64,000 nucleotides of DNA from Cacajao melanocephalus (GCA_963573385.1 CAUYLG010051935.1:1-64000); one strand, 5' to 3'. Numbered from the stretch's first letter, positions 37,193 to 49,756 are shown. Numbers and translations are program-made. The notes: generated from the sequence alone by a model not told the origin.

Positions 37193-37346
37193 CTCTGACA
37201 CTAATTCTACCAGATTAGAATCCCAACTTTATGACTGTATTTAACATTAATTACTCTCTTAATCTGAATACAGCCACATTAAAGATGAGAAATTCAACAT
37301 ATACATTTATACATTTAGGGGGACACAATTCTGTCCATAACAGAGG
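36905..37346 (-). mobile_element. MLT1-type LTR, antisense, with GA-repeat expansion
   Basis: Starts 'tgtattagtcatcttaggat' and ends 'gacacaattctgtccataac', matching the same LTR class as 1560-1998. A GA-rich tract (about 37110-37193) has expanded in the middle. The 120-codon frame at 37231-37593 runs out of the LTR and has no domain. Confidence 0.82.
37110..37193. repeat. (GA)n / GGGAGA purine tract
   Basis: A purine-only stretch inside the MLT1 LTR, interrupted by few other bases. Confidence 0.95.
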
Positions 37347-38039
37347 CCATATGGTTCAACCTCAGAGTATGATGTATCTATATCTAGATTTTCCTAACAA
37401 AGGGAATAAAAAACCTTATTTAAAATACTCCTGGGACTGGCAATTCAACAACCATCCTGGTAATAACATACATCTCTTACAATCAGTAAATGCTTGCTTA
37501 TATCTACTTATAAATTTTCAATTTCATGGAATTGAACACTTTCAATACAATTTAATACTTATACTCTCTTTTGTACAGTTAGGGAATAAGTGATTGGCAT
37601 ATTATTAAACTCTTATGGACTGAAGGCAGAATGGTCATAGCATTATTTCCTTTCCTCATTGTGTTTATTGATATAGTTTATGATTATGAATTTCAGGACT
37701 ATTTCTAAAACTGCTAGTAATACCAGTTAGGGTCTCCCAAGATTGTTTCTTTCAGACAGCATTTGAAAGTTTCTTAAATTTCTTAACTGATTACATAAAG
37801 CACACTGTTTCCATAGCACCCACAAAGATAATATTTGGAATGACCTAAACATCTTTCTCCACAGAAGGAAAAGGCACATACAAGGAATTTAAGAAAACCA
37901 AAAGATATTAATTTTTAGTTGATATAACTAATGCTTATATTAGTATGGTTGCTGATCTGTCTTGTCCATCTTTGTATATGGCTTTAGTCACTTTCTACTG
38001 AATATATTGTACTGATTTCTGCCAGCTTATTTTACTGCT
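37347..38039. other. unassigned sequence
   Basis: No recognised element. Confidence 0.55.
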
Positions 38040-38425
38040 ACCCTTGAATCAATTTCATTGATTCACGTATTCAATGTGTTAAACACGACTCTAAGTTCTG
38101 GGAAGCCAAATCTGGTAACCAAATGAAGAAAAGGCACTGTCCTAGGAATCTTGCTATCTAGTTGGGAAGAGGGCAACATACAAATGAATATAAAATACAC
38201 TGTCTAGTACTACAATGTGTTATGAGGAAAAATAAATCAAAATAAGTGAATGGAGAGTGGAGGGGGATCATTTTAGACAGAAGGGTCAGGGAGAGTATCT
38301 CTGAGGACATGAGATTTGAGTGGACATCTAGCTAGATTAAGGGAACAAGTCATACATGTATCTGGTGGAAGAAAATTCCTGCTGGAAGAAACAGCAAATG
38401 TCAAAGCCTGAAACAGTGAAAACTT
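38040..38425 (-). mobile_element. L2 3' region, antisense
   Basis: 'ctaagttctgggaagccaaa', 'tatctagttgggaagagggc', 'agtatctctgaggacatgag' and 'gaagaaacagcaaatgtcaa' follow reversed L2 for almost 400 bases. Confidence 0.8.
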
Positions 38426-38485
38426 GGTTTTAAAATTTGTAACTCAAGTAGTATTTTCTATTCCTTCAGTCATTCTACTTAAGTC

Positions 38486-38511
38486 TTATTTGTTTTGTTT
38501 TGTTTTGTTTT
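38486..38511. repeat. (TTTTG)n short tandem repeat
   Basis: About five units of TTTTG. Confidence 0.95.
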
Positions 38512-38714
38512 ATTTGGAAGTGAGATTTCAAAATATAGCAAGGGAAGGCTTTATATAAAGAGACTGAAGAATAGTCTCTCTGGAGATTTCTAAGATTAGG
38601 TTGCTTAGTATTTGAAAGAATTTTTATGGCTTTGCCAAGCCCATCACATTGTCCCAGCTGATGTTAAATTGGGATTTGTAAGCCTCTTGGTCATTCTCTG
38701 CCTCTATGCCTAAT

Positions 38715-38825
38715 ATTAATTATTAAGAGTATTTATTGACACCTAAGATATTTCAGGGATTGTATTAAGGGCTGAAGATATATAATTGACAGGTAAACCA
38801 TGGTCCTTGCTACCATAAAGTTGCT
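38715..38825 (-). mobile_element. L2 3' end fragment, antisense
   Basis: 'agagtatttattgacaccta' and 'tccttgctaccataaagttg' fit the reversed L2 end. Confidence 0.55.
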
Positions 38826-38847
38826 TATTCCTACTAGAGATCAGCTG

Positions 38848-39165
38848 TAATAATGGTAAAGAGATAAGCTTTATCTCTTCACTACAAGTGTTTATAGTCT
38901 GGTGCTGCCATTTACTAAATTTAGATATTATACAATTTATGCTTGTTTATGCTTCAAATTTCCAGTCTGCAAAATGGGGATTCATTTACTCCACAAATGT
39001 TTATTGGTACATTGCTAGGTGCCACACACTATTATAGGTGGTTTGGGATACGATAATCAATAAAACAGACAAAATTAACATAATATCTAATAAGAATGTT
39101 TTACGATTTACCTAGACCATATGTATAGTCCCCAGAACACAGTAACTACTAGATAAATGTTAGGT
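38848..39165 (+). mobile_element. MIR, sense, interrupted by an antisense L2 scrap
   Basis: MIR core at 38880-38985 ('tttccagtctgcaaaatggg'), L2-like reversed end at 38985-39090 ('tttactccacaaatgtttat'), then a MIR-like 3' end at 39115-39165 ('cagaacacagtaactactag'). Confidence 0.55.
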
Positions 39166-39395
39166 ATATACTCCTTATATTTGCAAAACTAGTGCTGGTA
39201 AATACAAAGCCCTGATAAAGCATGGTTGAATTGAATTTTGTTATATTACGGAGCAGGAAGCAACCTGTGTTACAGATTGAAAATACGAATATGGTGATAA
39301 AGTTACAGATAATGTAGTAAAAAGAGACTCACAAAGAGAAAAACATCTGAATGCGTGAGGTCTGTTCCTAACTTTTGGAGCTGACATTGAGAGGC
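39166..39395. other. unassigned sequence
   Basis: Nothing recognised. Confidence 0.5.
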
Positions 39396-39948
39396 AGCCA
39401 TGGCATTCCTCTTCAGGTCTGTGGCAAAACTGCAAGTTGCCTTCCCAGTGTCCATAGTCTCCCTTTCTGTTTTTTCATTGTCTGTTTTGCACAGGTTATC
39501 ATGCTTTGTCTAAATCAAAAGGATTATACTGCCAAGCATTCCTCACAGTCAGGATAGCCAATGAGATGAAATGAGAATGTACTTGGTGAGATTCCTAAAA
39601 AAGTCTTTAAAAGAGGAAGGAACTCAGCTTGCATATGCCTTTCACCTTTCAGTGTTCACCCCTTCCCTGGTCTAGGACATGAACACAATGCAGGTTGTAA
39701 ACAACCATGTTATGAGAATGAGCTAAGAAGCAAAAGCAAACCTGAAGATGATGAAACAGAAGACTGGAATGAGCCTGGCTCCCCAGAGGCGTTGCAGAGT
39801 TGCCAAATTAGCTCCAGATTTCCTGCTCAGAACCTCGTTTAGGTATGCAATAGATATTCAAATTTGTTTAAGCCACTGTTAGATTTTTTGGGAGGTATAG
39901 GGTAGTTTCTGTTGTTCATAGCTGAATGCATCCTTCAACCAATATAAA
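39396..39948 (+). mobile_element. ancient LTR (MaLR-like), sense
   Basis: 'atagccaatgagatgaaatg', 'gactggaatgagcctggctc', 'tttgtttaagccactgttag' and the terminal 'gctgaatgcatccttcaacc' match a MaLR-type LTR 3' half. The left edge is approximate. Confidence 0.6.
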
Positions 39949-41229
39949 GTTTTTGGATATCACCGTCTACCAAATGTTTTCATGGACCATCAGTGGTGAC
40001 TCTTGCTTTTTTAGGTGTTTAGGTGGTTGCCCACATTACAAGCCCTGCTTTACTGACCAATAAAACATGGGATTGTTTCAACCTCACAATTCCGTCCTCT
40101 CACCCCTTATTTTAATCCTAAATTAACTTGAATACATAGGTGTAAGATGAATATGAGGGGTTAGCCAAACCTCTTCTTGTAGAGTGTGGAAAAGTGTTTC
40201 TCGTAAGGAATGCCCAGTATGTTGATGGATGCTAAGTGGGTGCCCCAGGGATACACAGAGTTGAGGTTGCTGATGTCATTCATATCAAAACCAGTTCCTG
40301 CCACTGCTTTAGTGGCATCCACGTGTCATTTAAATGTAGCATTGTGACTTTTTCACACCTATGCTTTTCCTATTTTCAAGAAGTCTTGGTTACAAAACTG
40401 GAGAATCAGTTGGCCTTTCCATATATGAGTGAAAGTTTTAATCTTTTACTAATTAGAAGACAACCTAGATTCATTATTTTTATTCATCTTTCTTTTTAGT
40501 TATTAAAAATTGATCTTTTTATTTATAGCTGTAAACATTCTTTTGCAGTTTCCTCAAAGTCTTTCTCTCCCCATTTCTTTATCTTTCTGTCTTTCTAAAA
40601 TGAAACTTGAGATGTGCACATGGGAAAAATCTGTTTGTACATATGTTTGGTTGGAAATAAAATGTGGAAAGGAAAAGCCAGCTATCACTTGCACAGCCAT
40701 ATTTTAAATTTGGACTCTACCAAGACATCATAGTTCAGGAACATACCACTTCATTTAAATTGGCTTTTTGTCTGCAGGTACCATACTTAATTTTCCATCA
40801 TCTCTGGAGAGGATTTGTCAGAAATCATGAGGCTGCATCGTAAATTCTCCTAATGGCTCTTAGCTCCGATGTCTCAGTGTGCTAGCCAGCCTTTGCCCCT
40901 TTGACTTCTGCATCAGAGTGGCATCCCTTAGGCATTTCTTATTACTTGCAGGGCTGAAGTCAGCACTTTCCTAGAGTGGGAAGCTCAGGATTTTTTCCTG
41001 GGAGTTGCATTAAAAACTTAAATAGTTATGGGTAGAGAATTTGTATATACTGCATTTCTCCAGGTCAGCTGAAAACTAGTAATAAGCCCTGACATTTATC
41101 TTCAGACTATTCAGTAAGTATTTTATTTCCAGAGCTGAAAGTATAGGTACACCGTGAATGTCTGACTTATCCTATCCTATCTATTCATGGGTGTCTATTT
41201 AAGAAGTATGTTCTAGTAGAAATATCGTG
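39949..41229. other. unassigned sequence
   Basis: 1.3 kb with no recognised repeat. Short open frames (40236-40707) have no features. Confidence 0.55.
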
Positions 41230-41440
41230 GTTTTGGAGACAAAAGGCTCTGAGCTCTGCCAGTGTTTGACAAACGTAACTTCAAACAAGTAGCCTAAGTC
41301 CCAGGAGTCTGTTCTTTATCTGTGGATGGGTTAACAAGGCCTGTGCTGTCTTATCTCATATGATTGTTGTGAGGTTTCACAGTGAGACAGTGTGTGGGGA
41401 TGATTTGTGCACTATAAAGTAGTATAAACATGTATTTATA
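41230..41440 (+). mobile_element. MIR, sense
   Basis: 'tggagacaaaaggctctgag', 'acaagtagcctaagtcccag' and 'ctcatatgattgttgtgagg' follow MIR. Confidence 0.75.
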
Positions 41441-41652
41441 AAATCTCTCCACTGTACCAGATCTTATCACTTCTCTTCATAGGCATGGCTCATGGATTGG
41501 AAGTAACTTTACTTCCAGGCCAATCCCTGTAAATGCAATCCATCCCTGCCAAGGTAAATCTTAACCTAAACTTGACCACTTTGCTAGGTTCAAATCTAGA
41601 CTTCTTTGTTTACTAATTATGGAATCTTGTATTATTTACTAAACCTTCCCTA

Positions 41653-41658
41653 TGTGTG

Positions 41659-41700
<42 letters not shown>
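41653..41700. repeat. (TG/TA)n microsatellite at the 3' edge of an L1
   Basis: Starts as TGTGTATG and becomes about 20 pure TA units ending at 'tatcacattttctttatcca'. It occupies the place of the L1 antisense phrase that normally reads tgtgtatatatacca, so it probably grew from that seed. Confidence 0.95.
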
Positions 41701-41704
<4 letters not shown>

Positions 41705-44700
41705 ATTTTCTTTATCCACTTGATTGATGGGCATTTGGGCTGGTTCTATATTTTTGTAATTTCAAATTATGCTGCTATGAACATACTTGTGTGAGTACCT
41801 TTTTCATATAATGACTTCTTTTCCTCTGAGTAGATACCTAGTAGTGGGATAGCTGAATCAAATGGTAGATCTACTTTTAGTTCTTTAAGGAATCTCTGCA
41901 CTGTTTTCCATAGTGGTTGCACTAGTTTACATATACACCAACAGTGTAAAAGTGTTCCCCTTTTACCACATCCAGGCCAACATCTATTATTTTTTGATTT
42001 TTTGATTATGGCCATTTTTGCAGGAGTGAGGTATTATCACATTGTGGTTTTGATTTGCGTTTCCCTGATAGTGATGTTGAGCATTTTTCCATATGCTTGT
42101 TTACCATTTGTATATCTTTTTTCAGAATTGTCTATTCATGTCCTTAGGCCACTTTTTAATGGCATCGTTTGTTTTTTCTTGCTGATTTGTTCGAATTCTC
42201 TGTAGATTCTGGATTTTAGTCCTTTTCTGGATGTATAGATTGCAATGATTTTCTTACACTCTGTGGGTTGTCTGTTAATTCTGCTGATTATTTCTTTTGC
42301 TGTGCAGAAGCTTTCTAGTTTAATTAAGTCCCATCTATTTACCTTGGTTTTTGTTGCATTTGCTTTTAGGTGTGTGGTTATGAAGTCTTTGCCTAAGCCA
42401 GTGTCTAGAAGGATGTTTTTGTTTGCTTTGTCAAAGATCAGTTGGCTATATTTGGCTTTATTTCAGGGTCCTCTATTCTGTTCCATTGGTCTATGTGCCT
42501 GTTTTTATACCAGTACCATGCTGTTTTGGTGACTATGGCCTTATAGCATAGTTTGAAGTTGGGTAATATGATGCCTCCAGATTTGTTCTTTATGTTTAGT
42601 TTTGCTTTGGCTATGCAGGTTCTTTTTTGGTTTCATATGAAGTTTAGGATATTTTTTTCTGGTTCTGTGAATAATGATGGTAGTATTTTGATGGGAATTG
42701 CATTGAACTTGTAGATTACTCTTGGCGGTATGGTCATTTTCACAATATTGATTCTACCCATCTATGAACATGAGATACGTTTCCATTTGTTTATGTCATC
42801 TATGTTTCTTTCAGCAGTGTTTCATAGTTTTCTTTGTAGAGCTCTTTCACCTCCTTAGGTATATTCCTAAGTATTTTGTTTTATTTTTTGCAGCTATTGT
42901 AAAAGCAGTTGAGTTCTTGATTGGATCCTCAGCTTAATTACTGTTGGTATATAGCAGAGCTACTGATTTGTGCACATTAATTTTGCATCCTGAAACTTTG
43001 CTGAATTGTTTTGTCAGTTCTAGGAGATTTTTGGAGGAGTCTTTGGGGTTTTCTAGATATACGATTATATTATCAGCAAACAGTGACAGTTTGACTTCCT
43101 CTTTACATCCTCTTTTGGACGCCCTTGATTTCTTTCTCTCGTCTGATTACTCTCGGCAGGACTTCCAGTACTATGTTGAATAGAAGTGGTGAAAGTGGGT
43201 ATCCTTGTCTTGTTCTAGTTCTCAGAGGAAATGCTTTCAACTTTTCCCTGTTCAGTATAATGTTGACTGTGGGTTTGTCACAGCTGGCTTTTAGTACCTT
43301 AAGCTACATCCTTTCTATGCCGATTTTGCTGAGGGTTTTCATCATAAAGAGATGCTGGATTTTGTCAAATGCTTTTTCTGCATCTATTGAGGTGATCATG
43401 CGATTTTTGTATTTAATTCTGTTTATATGATTTATCACATTTATTGACTTGCACGTGTTAAATCTTTCCTGCATCCCAGGTATCAAACCCACTTGATCAT
43501 GGTGGATTATCTTTTTGATATACTATTGGATTTGGTTAGCTAGTATTTTGTTGAGCATTTTTACATTTATGTTTATTAGGGATATTGATCTATAGCTTTC
43601 TTTTTTTGTTATGTCCTTCCCTGGTTTTGGTATTAAGGTGATACTGGCTTCATAGAATGATTTTGGGAAGTTTCCCTCTTTCTCTATCCTGTGGAATAAT
43701 GTCAATATTATTGGTAGCAATTCTTTTTTGAATATCTGATAGAATTTAGCTGTGAATCTGTCTGGTCCTGAACTTTTTTTTGGTGAGAAATTACCATTTC
43801 AATCTTGCCGCTTGTTATTGGTCCATTCAGAGTTTCTCTGTCTTAGTGGCTTAATCTAGGAGGATTGTCTTTTTACAGGAATTTATCCACCTTTTCTAGG
43901 TTTTCTAATTTATGTGCATAAAGTGTTCATAGTGGCCTTGAATAATCTTCTGTATTTCTGTGGTATAAGTAATAATGTCTCCTATTTTGTTTCCATTTGA
44001 GCTTATTTGGATCTTCTCTCTTCTTTTCTTGGTTTATCTTGCTAATGGTCTATCAATTTTATTTATCTTTTCAAGGAACCAACCTTTTGTTCCATTTATC
44101 TTTTTTATTTTTACTTTTTTGTTTCAATTTCATTTAGTTTTGCTCTGATCTTTGTTATTTATTTTCTTCTGCTGAGTTTGGGTTTGGATTTTTCTTATTT
44201 CTCCAGTTCTGTAAGGTGTCACCTTAGCTTGCCTATTAGTGCTCTTTCAGACTTTTTTGATGTAGCCATTTAATGCTATGAACTTTACTCTTAGCACCAT
44301 TTTTGCTGTATCCCAGAGGTTTTATAGGTTGTGTCACTATTATCATTCAGTTCAAATAACTTTTCATTTCCATCTTGATTTCATTGTTGACCCAACAATA
44401 TTCAGGAGCAGGTTATTTAATTTTCATGTATTTGCATGGTTTTTGAGGGATCGTTTTGGAGATGATTTGCAATTTTTTTCTACTGTGGTCTGAGAGAGTA
44501 CATGATATAATTTAAATTTTCTTAAATTTACTGAGACTTGTTTTGTGGCCTATCATATGGTCTATCTTGGAGAATGTTCCACATGCGGATGACTAGAATG
44601 TACATTCTGCAGTTGTTGTGTAGAATGTTCTGTAAATATCTGTTAAGTTCATTTGTTGTAGGATATAGCTTAAGTTCACTCTTTCTTTGTTGATTTTCTC

Positions 44701-45181
44701 TCTTGATGACCTGTCTAACGCTGTCAGTGGAGTATTAATGTCTCCCACTATTACTGTGGTGCCATCTCTCTCATTTCTTAAGTTTAGTTGTAATTGTTTT
44801 ATAAATTTGGGAGCTCCAGTGTCAGGTGCATATATATTTAGGATTGTGATATTAATATTTTTCTGTTGGCCTAGTCCTTTTATCATTATATAATGTCCCT
44901 CTTTGTCATTTTTAACTGCTGTGGCCTTAAAGTTTTTTTTTATATGCTACAACAATAACTACTCCTCCTCACTTTTGGTGTCCATTTGCATGAGATATTG
45001 TTTTCCACCCCTTTTTCTTAAGTTTATGTGAGTCCTTATATGTTAGATGAGTCTCCTGAAGACAGCAGAAAGTTGGTTGGTGAATTCTTATCCATTCTAC
45101 CATTCTATATCCTTTAAGTGGAGCATTTAGGCCTTTTACATCCAATGTTAGTATTGGGATGTGAGGTACTATTCTGTTCAT
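41701..45181 (-). pseudogene. L1 ORF2 (endonuclease/reverse transcriptase) relic
   Basis: Starts at an ATG at 45181 (MNRIVPHIPILTLDVKGL) with the endonuclease glutamate motif QETHL nearby. VGDINTPL at about 44740 is the second endonuclease box. RT motifs follow: [20 protein letters not shown] (about 43660), [13 protein letters not shown] (about 43380), and the active-site box at 43058-43083, which reads FADN instead of FADD, so a catalytic aspartate is lost. The C-terminal part is at 42015-41767 ([19 protein letters not shown]). Frameshifts separate these pieces. Normal ORF2 is about 1275 residues. This copy encodes only fragments and cannot mobilise anything. Confidence 0.9.
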
Positions 45182-45229
45182 TGTGCTATTTGTTGCCTGA
45201 ATATATTTTTAAAATTTATTTATTGTGTT

Positions 45230-46180
45230 TTTGTTTCATAGGTCCTATGTGATTTATGGTTTAAGAAGTTTCTATTTTGGTGTATTTTAAGGATTTATTT
45301 CAAAATTTAGAGCTCCTTTTAACAGTTCTTGTAGTGCTGGCTTGGTAGTGGCGAATTCTCTCAACATTTGTTTGTCTGGAATAGACTGTATCTTTCCTTC
45401 ATTTTTGAAACTTAGTTTTGCTGGATACAAAATTCTTGGATGATAATTGTTTTAAGGAGGCTAAAAATAGGAACCCAATCCCTTCTAGCTTATAGGGTTT
45501 CTGCTGACAAATCTGCTGTTACTCTGATAGGTTTTCCTTCATAGGTTACCTGATGGTTTTGCCTCAATCTTTTTCCAATTCTTAAGATTCTTTCCTTCAT
45601 CTTGACTTTAGATACCCTGATGACTATGTGCCTAGGTGATGATCCTTTTGTGACGAGTCTCCCAGGTGTTCTTTGAGCTTCTCGTATTTGAACGTCTAGA
45701 TCTCTAGCAAGGCTGGGGAAATTTTCCTCGATTACTGCATCAAATATGCTTTCCAGACTTTTAGATTACTCTTCTTCTCCAGGAGCACTAATTATTCTTA
45801 GATTTGGGAACTTAACAGAGTCCTAAGCTTCATGGAGACTTTGCTCACTTTTTTAAAATTCTTTTTTCTTTGTCTTTGATGGATTGGACAAATTTCAAAG
45901 CCTTGGCTTCAAGCTCTGAAATTTTTTCTTCTGCTTGTTTGAGTCTATTGCTGAGACTTTCCAGTGCATTTTGCATTTCTCTAAGTGTGTCCTTGATTTC
46001 CAGAAGTTGTAATTGTTTTTTATTTATGCTATCTATTTCACTTTCATATCCTGAATCAGGTTTTTGATTTCTTTAAGTTGGACTTCACCTTTCTTTGATG
46101 TCTCCTTGATTAGCTTAAAAATTAACCTTCTGAATTCTTTTTCTGGCAATTCACAGATTTTGTCTTTGTGTGGAGCCATT
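45230..46180 (-). pseudogene. L1 ORF1 relic
   Basis: On the minus strand, 46070-45860 translates to a heptad-rich coiled coil (for example NALESLSNRLKQAEEKISEL), as in L1 ORF1 chaperone proteins. The RNA-binding part toward 45300 is degraded. The start is probably near 46175, where 'ggagccattac' reverses to an ATG. It is not intact. Confidence 0.75.
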
Positions 46181-47345
46181 ACTGGTGAGCTGGTGTGATC
46201 TTTTGTGGTTGTTAAAGAATCTTGCTTTGTTTTGTCATATTACCAGAATTGTTTTTCTGGTCCCTTCTCATTTGGGTAGACTGTGTCAGAGGAAGATCTT
46301 GGACTCAAGGGCCACTGTTCAGATTCTGTGTCCCACAGAATGTTCCCTTGATGTGGTGTTCTCCCCCTTCCCCTAGGCATGGGCCTTCCTAAGAGCAAAA
46401 CTGCAGTGATTGTTGTTGTTCTTTTGGGTTTAGCCACCTAGCAGAGCTACCGGGCTCTGAGCTGGCACTGAGGAGTGTCTGCAGAGTCCTGTGATGTGAT
46501 CCATCTTTAGGTCTTTCAGCCGTGGATACCAGCAGCTGCTCTGGTGGTGGTAGCAGTGGGGAGAAGTGGACTCTGTGAGAGTCCTTGGTTGTATTTTTGT
46601 TTAGTGTGCTAGTTTTGTGTTGGTTGGCCTCCAGCCGGGAGGTGGTGCTTTCAAGAGTGCATCAGCTATGGTACTATAGGGGGATGCAAACTTGCCCTAG
46701 AGTTGCCTAATTAAATATTCAGGTTACTCAGGTGGTGGGCAGGGCCATGGGACTCCCAAGAGATTATGTCCCTTGTCTTCTGCAACCAGGGAGGGTAGAG
46801 AAAGACCAACAGGTAGGGGCAAGGATAAGCATATCTGAGCTTAGACTCTCCTTGGGCAGGGCTTGCTATGACTGTTGTGGCGGATGGAGGTGTGGTTCCC
46901 AGGCCAGTGGAGTTGTGTTCCCAGGGGTATTATGGCTGCCTCTGCTTCATCATACAGGTCATCAGATAAGTAGGGGAAAGCTGGCAGTCACAGGCCTCAC
47001 CCTCCTCCCATGCAGCCCACAGTCCTAGAGGCTGGTCTCACTCCCACTGTGCCCCTCAACAGCACTGAGTCTATTTTTAGGCAGCTGGTGACTTGGGCTA
47101 AGAACTTGCCCCAGACCAGAAGCCTCCCCGCTGAGAAAGCAAGCAGACTGTCATTTTTTTTGAGTTTCAGGGATCCAGCATCGATCCAGTTCCTTTAAAG
47201 GCTCTGTGGATTCTCTCAGCTTTCCTGATATCTTCCTGTGGTAATTCTTGGAGCAAAAGCTCATGATGTGAGTCTCCACATGCTTCTCTGTCTGCCTGAG
47301 TGGGAGCTGCCAGCTAGTCTTGCCTCCTATCTGCCATCTTCCCTG

Positions 47346-48554
47346 TTACTTGTTGTTAGCATTCTATTTTTATTCCCTTTAAATGACTAGCAGTTTGCCA
47401 TAGACTCTAGGGTACCTCTTTAAATTTTTTTTCTTTTTCTTTTTATCCCTGTCAGCCAGAATAGGGTACCCTCTAAGAGCTCATATCAGTGATAGCAGCT
47501 AGGTAGGGTTGTGTGTGTGTGTGCCTGTGTGTGTATGTGCGTTTTACCTTTTTTTGAGGCTATTACAATTTGAATTTGTCCTCTTGACCTGTATCTTCTC
47601 TTTATTTCACATTCTGACAGAAATGAAGAGTGATCAATAATTTATGGTTACTATAACTTTATTTTCTGCCAAATATATGAGAGTTTACATTTTTGATTTG
47701 AACATTTATCTATATAATCTTATAAAGGAGAAATAACATATCTAATTATATATTTAACTTTAATTTTGGGAAAAGGATAAAAATATGTGAAATATTCTCT
47801 TCTGGAAAATCTTTTATATATGATGATAGTACTCATGGATTTATGATTTGGATTAATTAAATTAATCTCTTTAAGCTTTCAGAAGTATAATTGGAAATCC
47901 TCTTTCCTGTAAGGCAAATAAAAGTGGTTCTTAGATATGAAACTCAACATCTAAAAAGCTTAGGGTGGAATATCAAGTAAGAGGTCTAAAAGAGAAAGAT
48001 TCATTTCATGGAAATCTATTCCTATTTCTGTGGAGATTTTTGAATGCTTTTTCTGTGAATCTATTAACAGGGAAGCTACCGATGGCCTGATGTGAATGGG
48101 TACAATGGAAATTTTAGGACAAAGAGGATGAAGATTAACAAGGAAATAATTGTATTTCATTGATAGACTTGCTCCTGCATGAGCTTGGAATGGGCTGACT
48201 TACAAGACAAAGCTCACATCTGTATAACTTGATTTTTGTTATATGTATAATCACTGATCTTGCCAGGATGTATAGGACATTAACAGGTGCCACACACAGG
48301 ACCCCCCTCCGCCAATGTATGTCATTCAACTGTCTTCTGTTGCTTATTGAAGAGCTAGGATAATTTATAAGAATACAGCCATGTGTTGGAAGCCTTCCCA
48401 ACTCTCCTGTATCTTCAACCTTTCCCTATTAATTTTAGCTTTATTTCTTTAAACTTAAAATATGTCCAAGGCTCTCTCACATATGTAATTAAGCAATGAC
48501 AAGAAACAAAAAACAAAAATACTTTCTCCATGCTTTAGGGAATTATCTTAATTA
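47346..48554. other. unassigned AT-rich sequence with a TG microsatellite
   Basis: Holds the (TG)n tract at 47507-47541 and an AT palindrome 'gattaattaaattaatc' near 47851. No repeat family or coding sequence recognised. Confidence 0.55.
47507..47541. repeat. (TG)n microsatellite
   Basis: Interrupted TG run. Confidence 0.95.
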
Positions 48555-49197
48555 TTTTTGTTTGTCTCTATTTCTTTTTTTCCTACTCACTCATTAATCT
48601 GGTTTCTCCTTCTGCTATGGTCCAGCACACACATTCTAGTAATGCTACCCTCTCCTAGGTCTTTAGAGACCTTTAGTGTGGTGAATTCAATGGACAATGC
48701 TCAGATATCTTCATACTTCACTTTTCTGTGGTACTTGATACTATTTAAAGTTTGTTACCATTCTATTTCTTTTGTAGAATCCTTTCCTTCCATCTGCCTC
48801 TTAAATGCTGAATTCTGTGGTTTAATCTTTGGTTCTTTTTCCTTACTTCCTGAAGCTTTCTTGAGTGATCTAATAGATACCCTTCTGTATGCCAGTGACT
48901 CCTTCAGTGTGTCTATCCCAGGGTCCAAGCCTATGTTTCTTACGACCTATTAAGTTGCCCTCTGTGGATATCTAATAGCTAAATTAAATATAATAGGTCT
49001 AAAATGAAAATATTTTTCTCCCTAAGTTTGTTTCTTCTCAAAACTTTTAAAAAATATTGCTTAATAATAATACTGTTCATTCAGTAACCCATGAAAATTC
49101 AGAATCTTTCTTTTAGATTTCTGGCTGATCATCAACTGATCATCAACTACTTCCTCTATTACTGCACATATCCATTCCTGATCTCCTCCCATCTGTT
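48555..49197 (+). mobile_element. L2 LINE, RT-domain region, sense
   Basis: 'ttgagtgatctaatagatac', 'ttctgtatgccagtgactcc', 'tctgtggatatctaatagct' and 'gatctcctcccatctg' follow L2 upstream of its 3' end. A 131-codon frame (48558-48953) stays open through part of the old RT. Its LSDLI...YASDS stretch corresponds to the L2 RT active-site region (usually YADD), so the motif is mutated. It is cut at 49197 by an LTR. Confidence 0.65.
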
Positions 49198-49756
49198 TGT
49201 GTTGGGGATCCCCAAGACCACCATCCAAGCTCATTGATTTGCTGGAATGACGTGCAGGACTCAGCGTATAGTTGCACTCACAAATAAGATTTATTATAGT
49301 TAAAAGTTACAAAGCAAAATCTGCAAAGGGAAAATGTGCATGAAGTGAAGTCTGAGAGAAAGCCAAGTACAAGATTCCAGGAATCCTCTCCCAGTGGAGA
49401 CACATGGGACATGGTTAATCTTTTCAGCATTAAATTCAGATACCATATATGAAGTGCTGTTTGCCAGGCAAGCTCGTTAGAGACCCAGTGCCCAATATTT
49501 TTGTAGTTGAGTGGTCACGCAGTCACCCTCTGTCTTTCATTTACCAAAATTCCAAGTTCTCAAAAGGAGAGCAGCTGTTCAGGACAATCACATTGTTTGT
49601 ATAAACAGTTTAGGCAGAGCCATTTTAATAAGTTAGGGAATGCTGAGAACCTTCTTGAAATCCAATTTCCCAGACACAAGCCAAAACATAATCTTATAAG
49701 CAGGTCTTTCTGAGAATAGCAGTCTCAGGCTTGCTATGTAAACCCTCTTCTGCACA
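49198..49756 (-). mobile_element. ERV LTR (class I/L-like), antisense, inserted in L2
   Basis: Plus-strand ends are 'tgtgttggggatccccaaga' and 'taaaccctcttctgcaca', i.e. TG...CA. Inside are 'gactcagcgtatagttgcac', 'gtttgtataaacagtttagg' and 'gaatcctctcccagtggaga'. Family not named, and I see no clear target-site duplication. Confidence 0.72.

Larger units (their letters stand above)
41701..47345 (-). mobile_element. nearly full-length L1 (L1PB/L1MA-age), antisense
   Basis: A 5.6-kb element read in reverse. 5' UTR 46190-47345 starts at 'cagggaagatggcagatagg' (minus strand), ORF1 relic about 45230-46180, ORF2 45181 down to 41701. Only the 3' tip (ORF2 end, 3' UTR, poly(A)) is missing, replaced by the TA microsatellite. 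No target-site duplication found. Confidence 0.9.

Noticed and set aside
37231..37593. 120-codon frame
   Set aside because: Starts inside an MLT1 LTR and leaves it into unrecognised DNA, with no domain.
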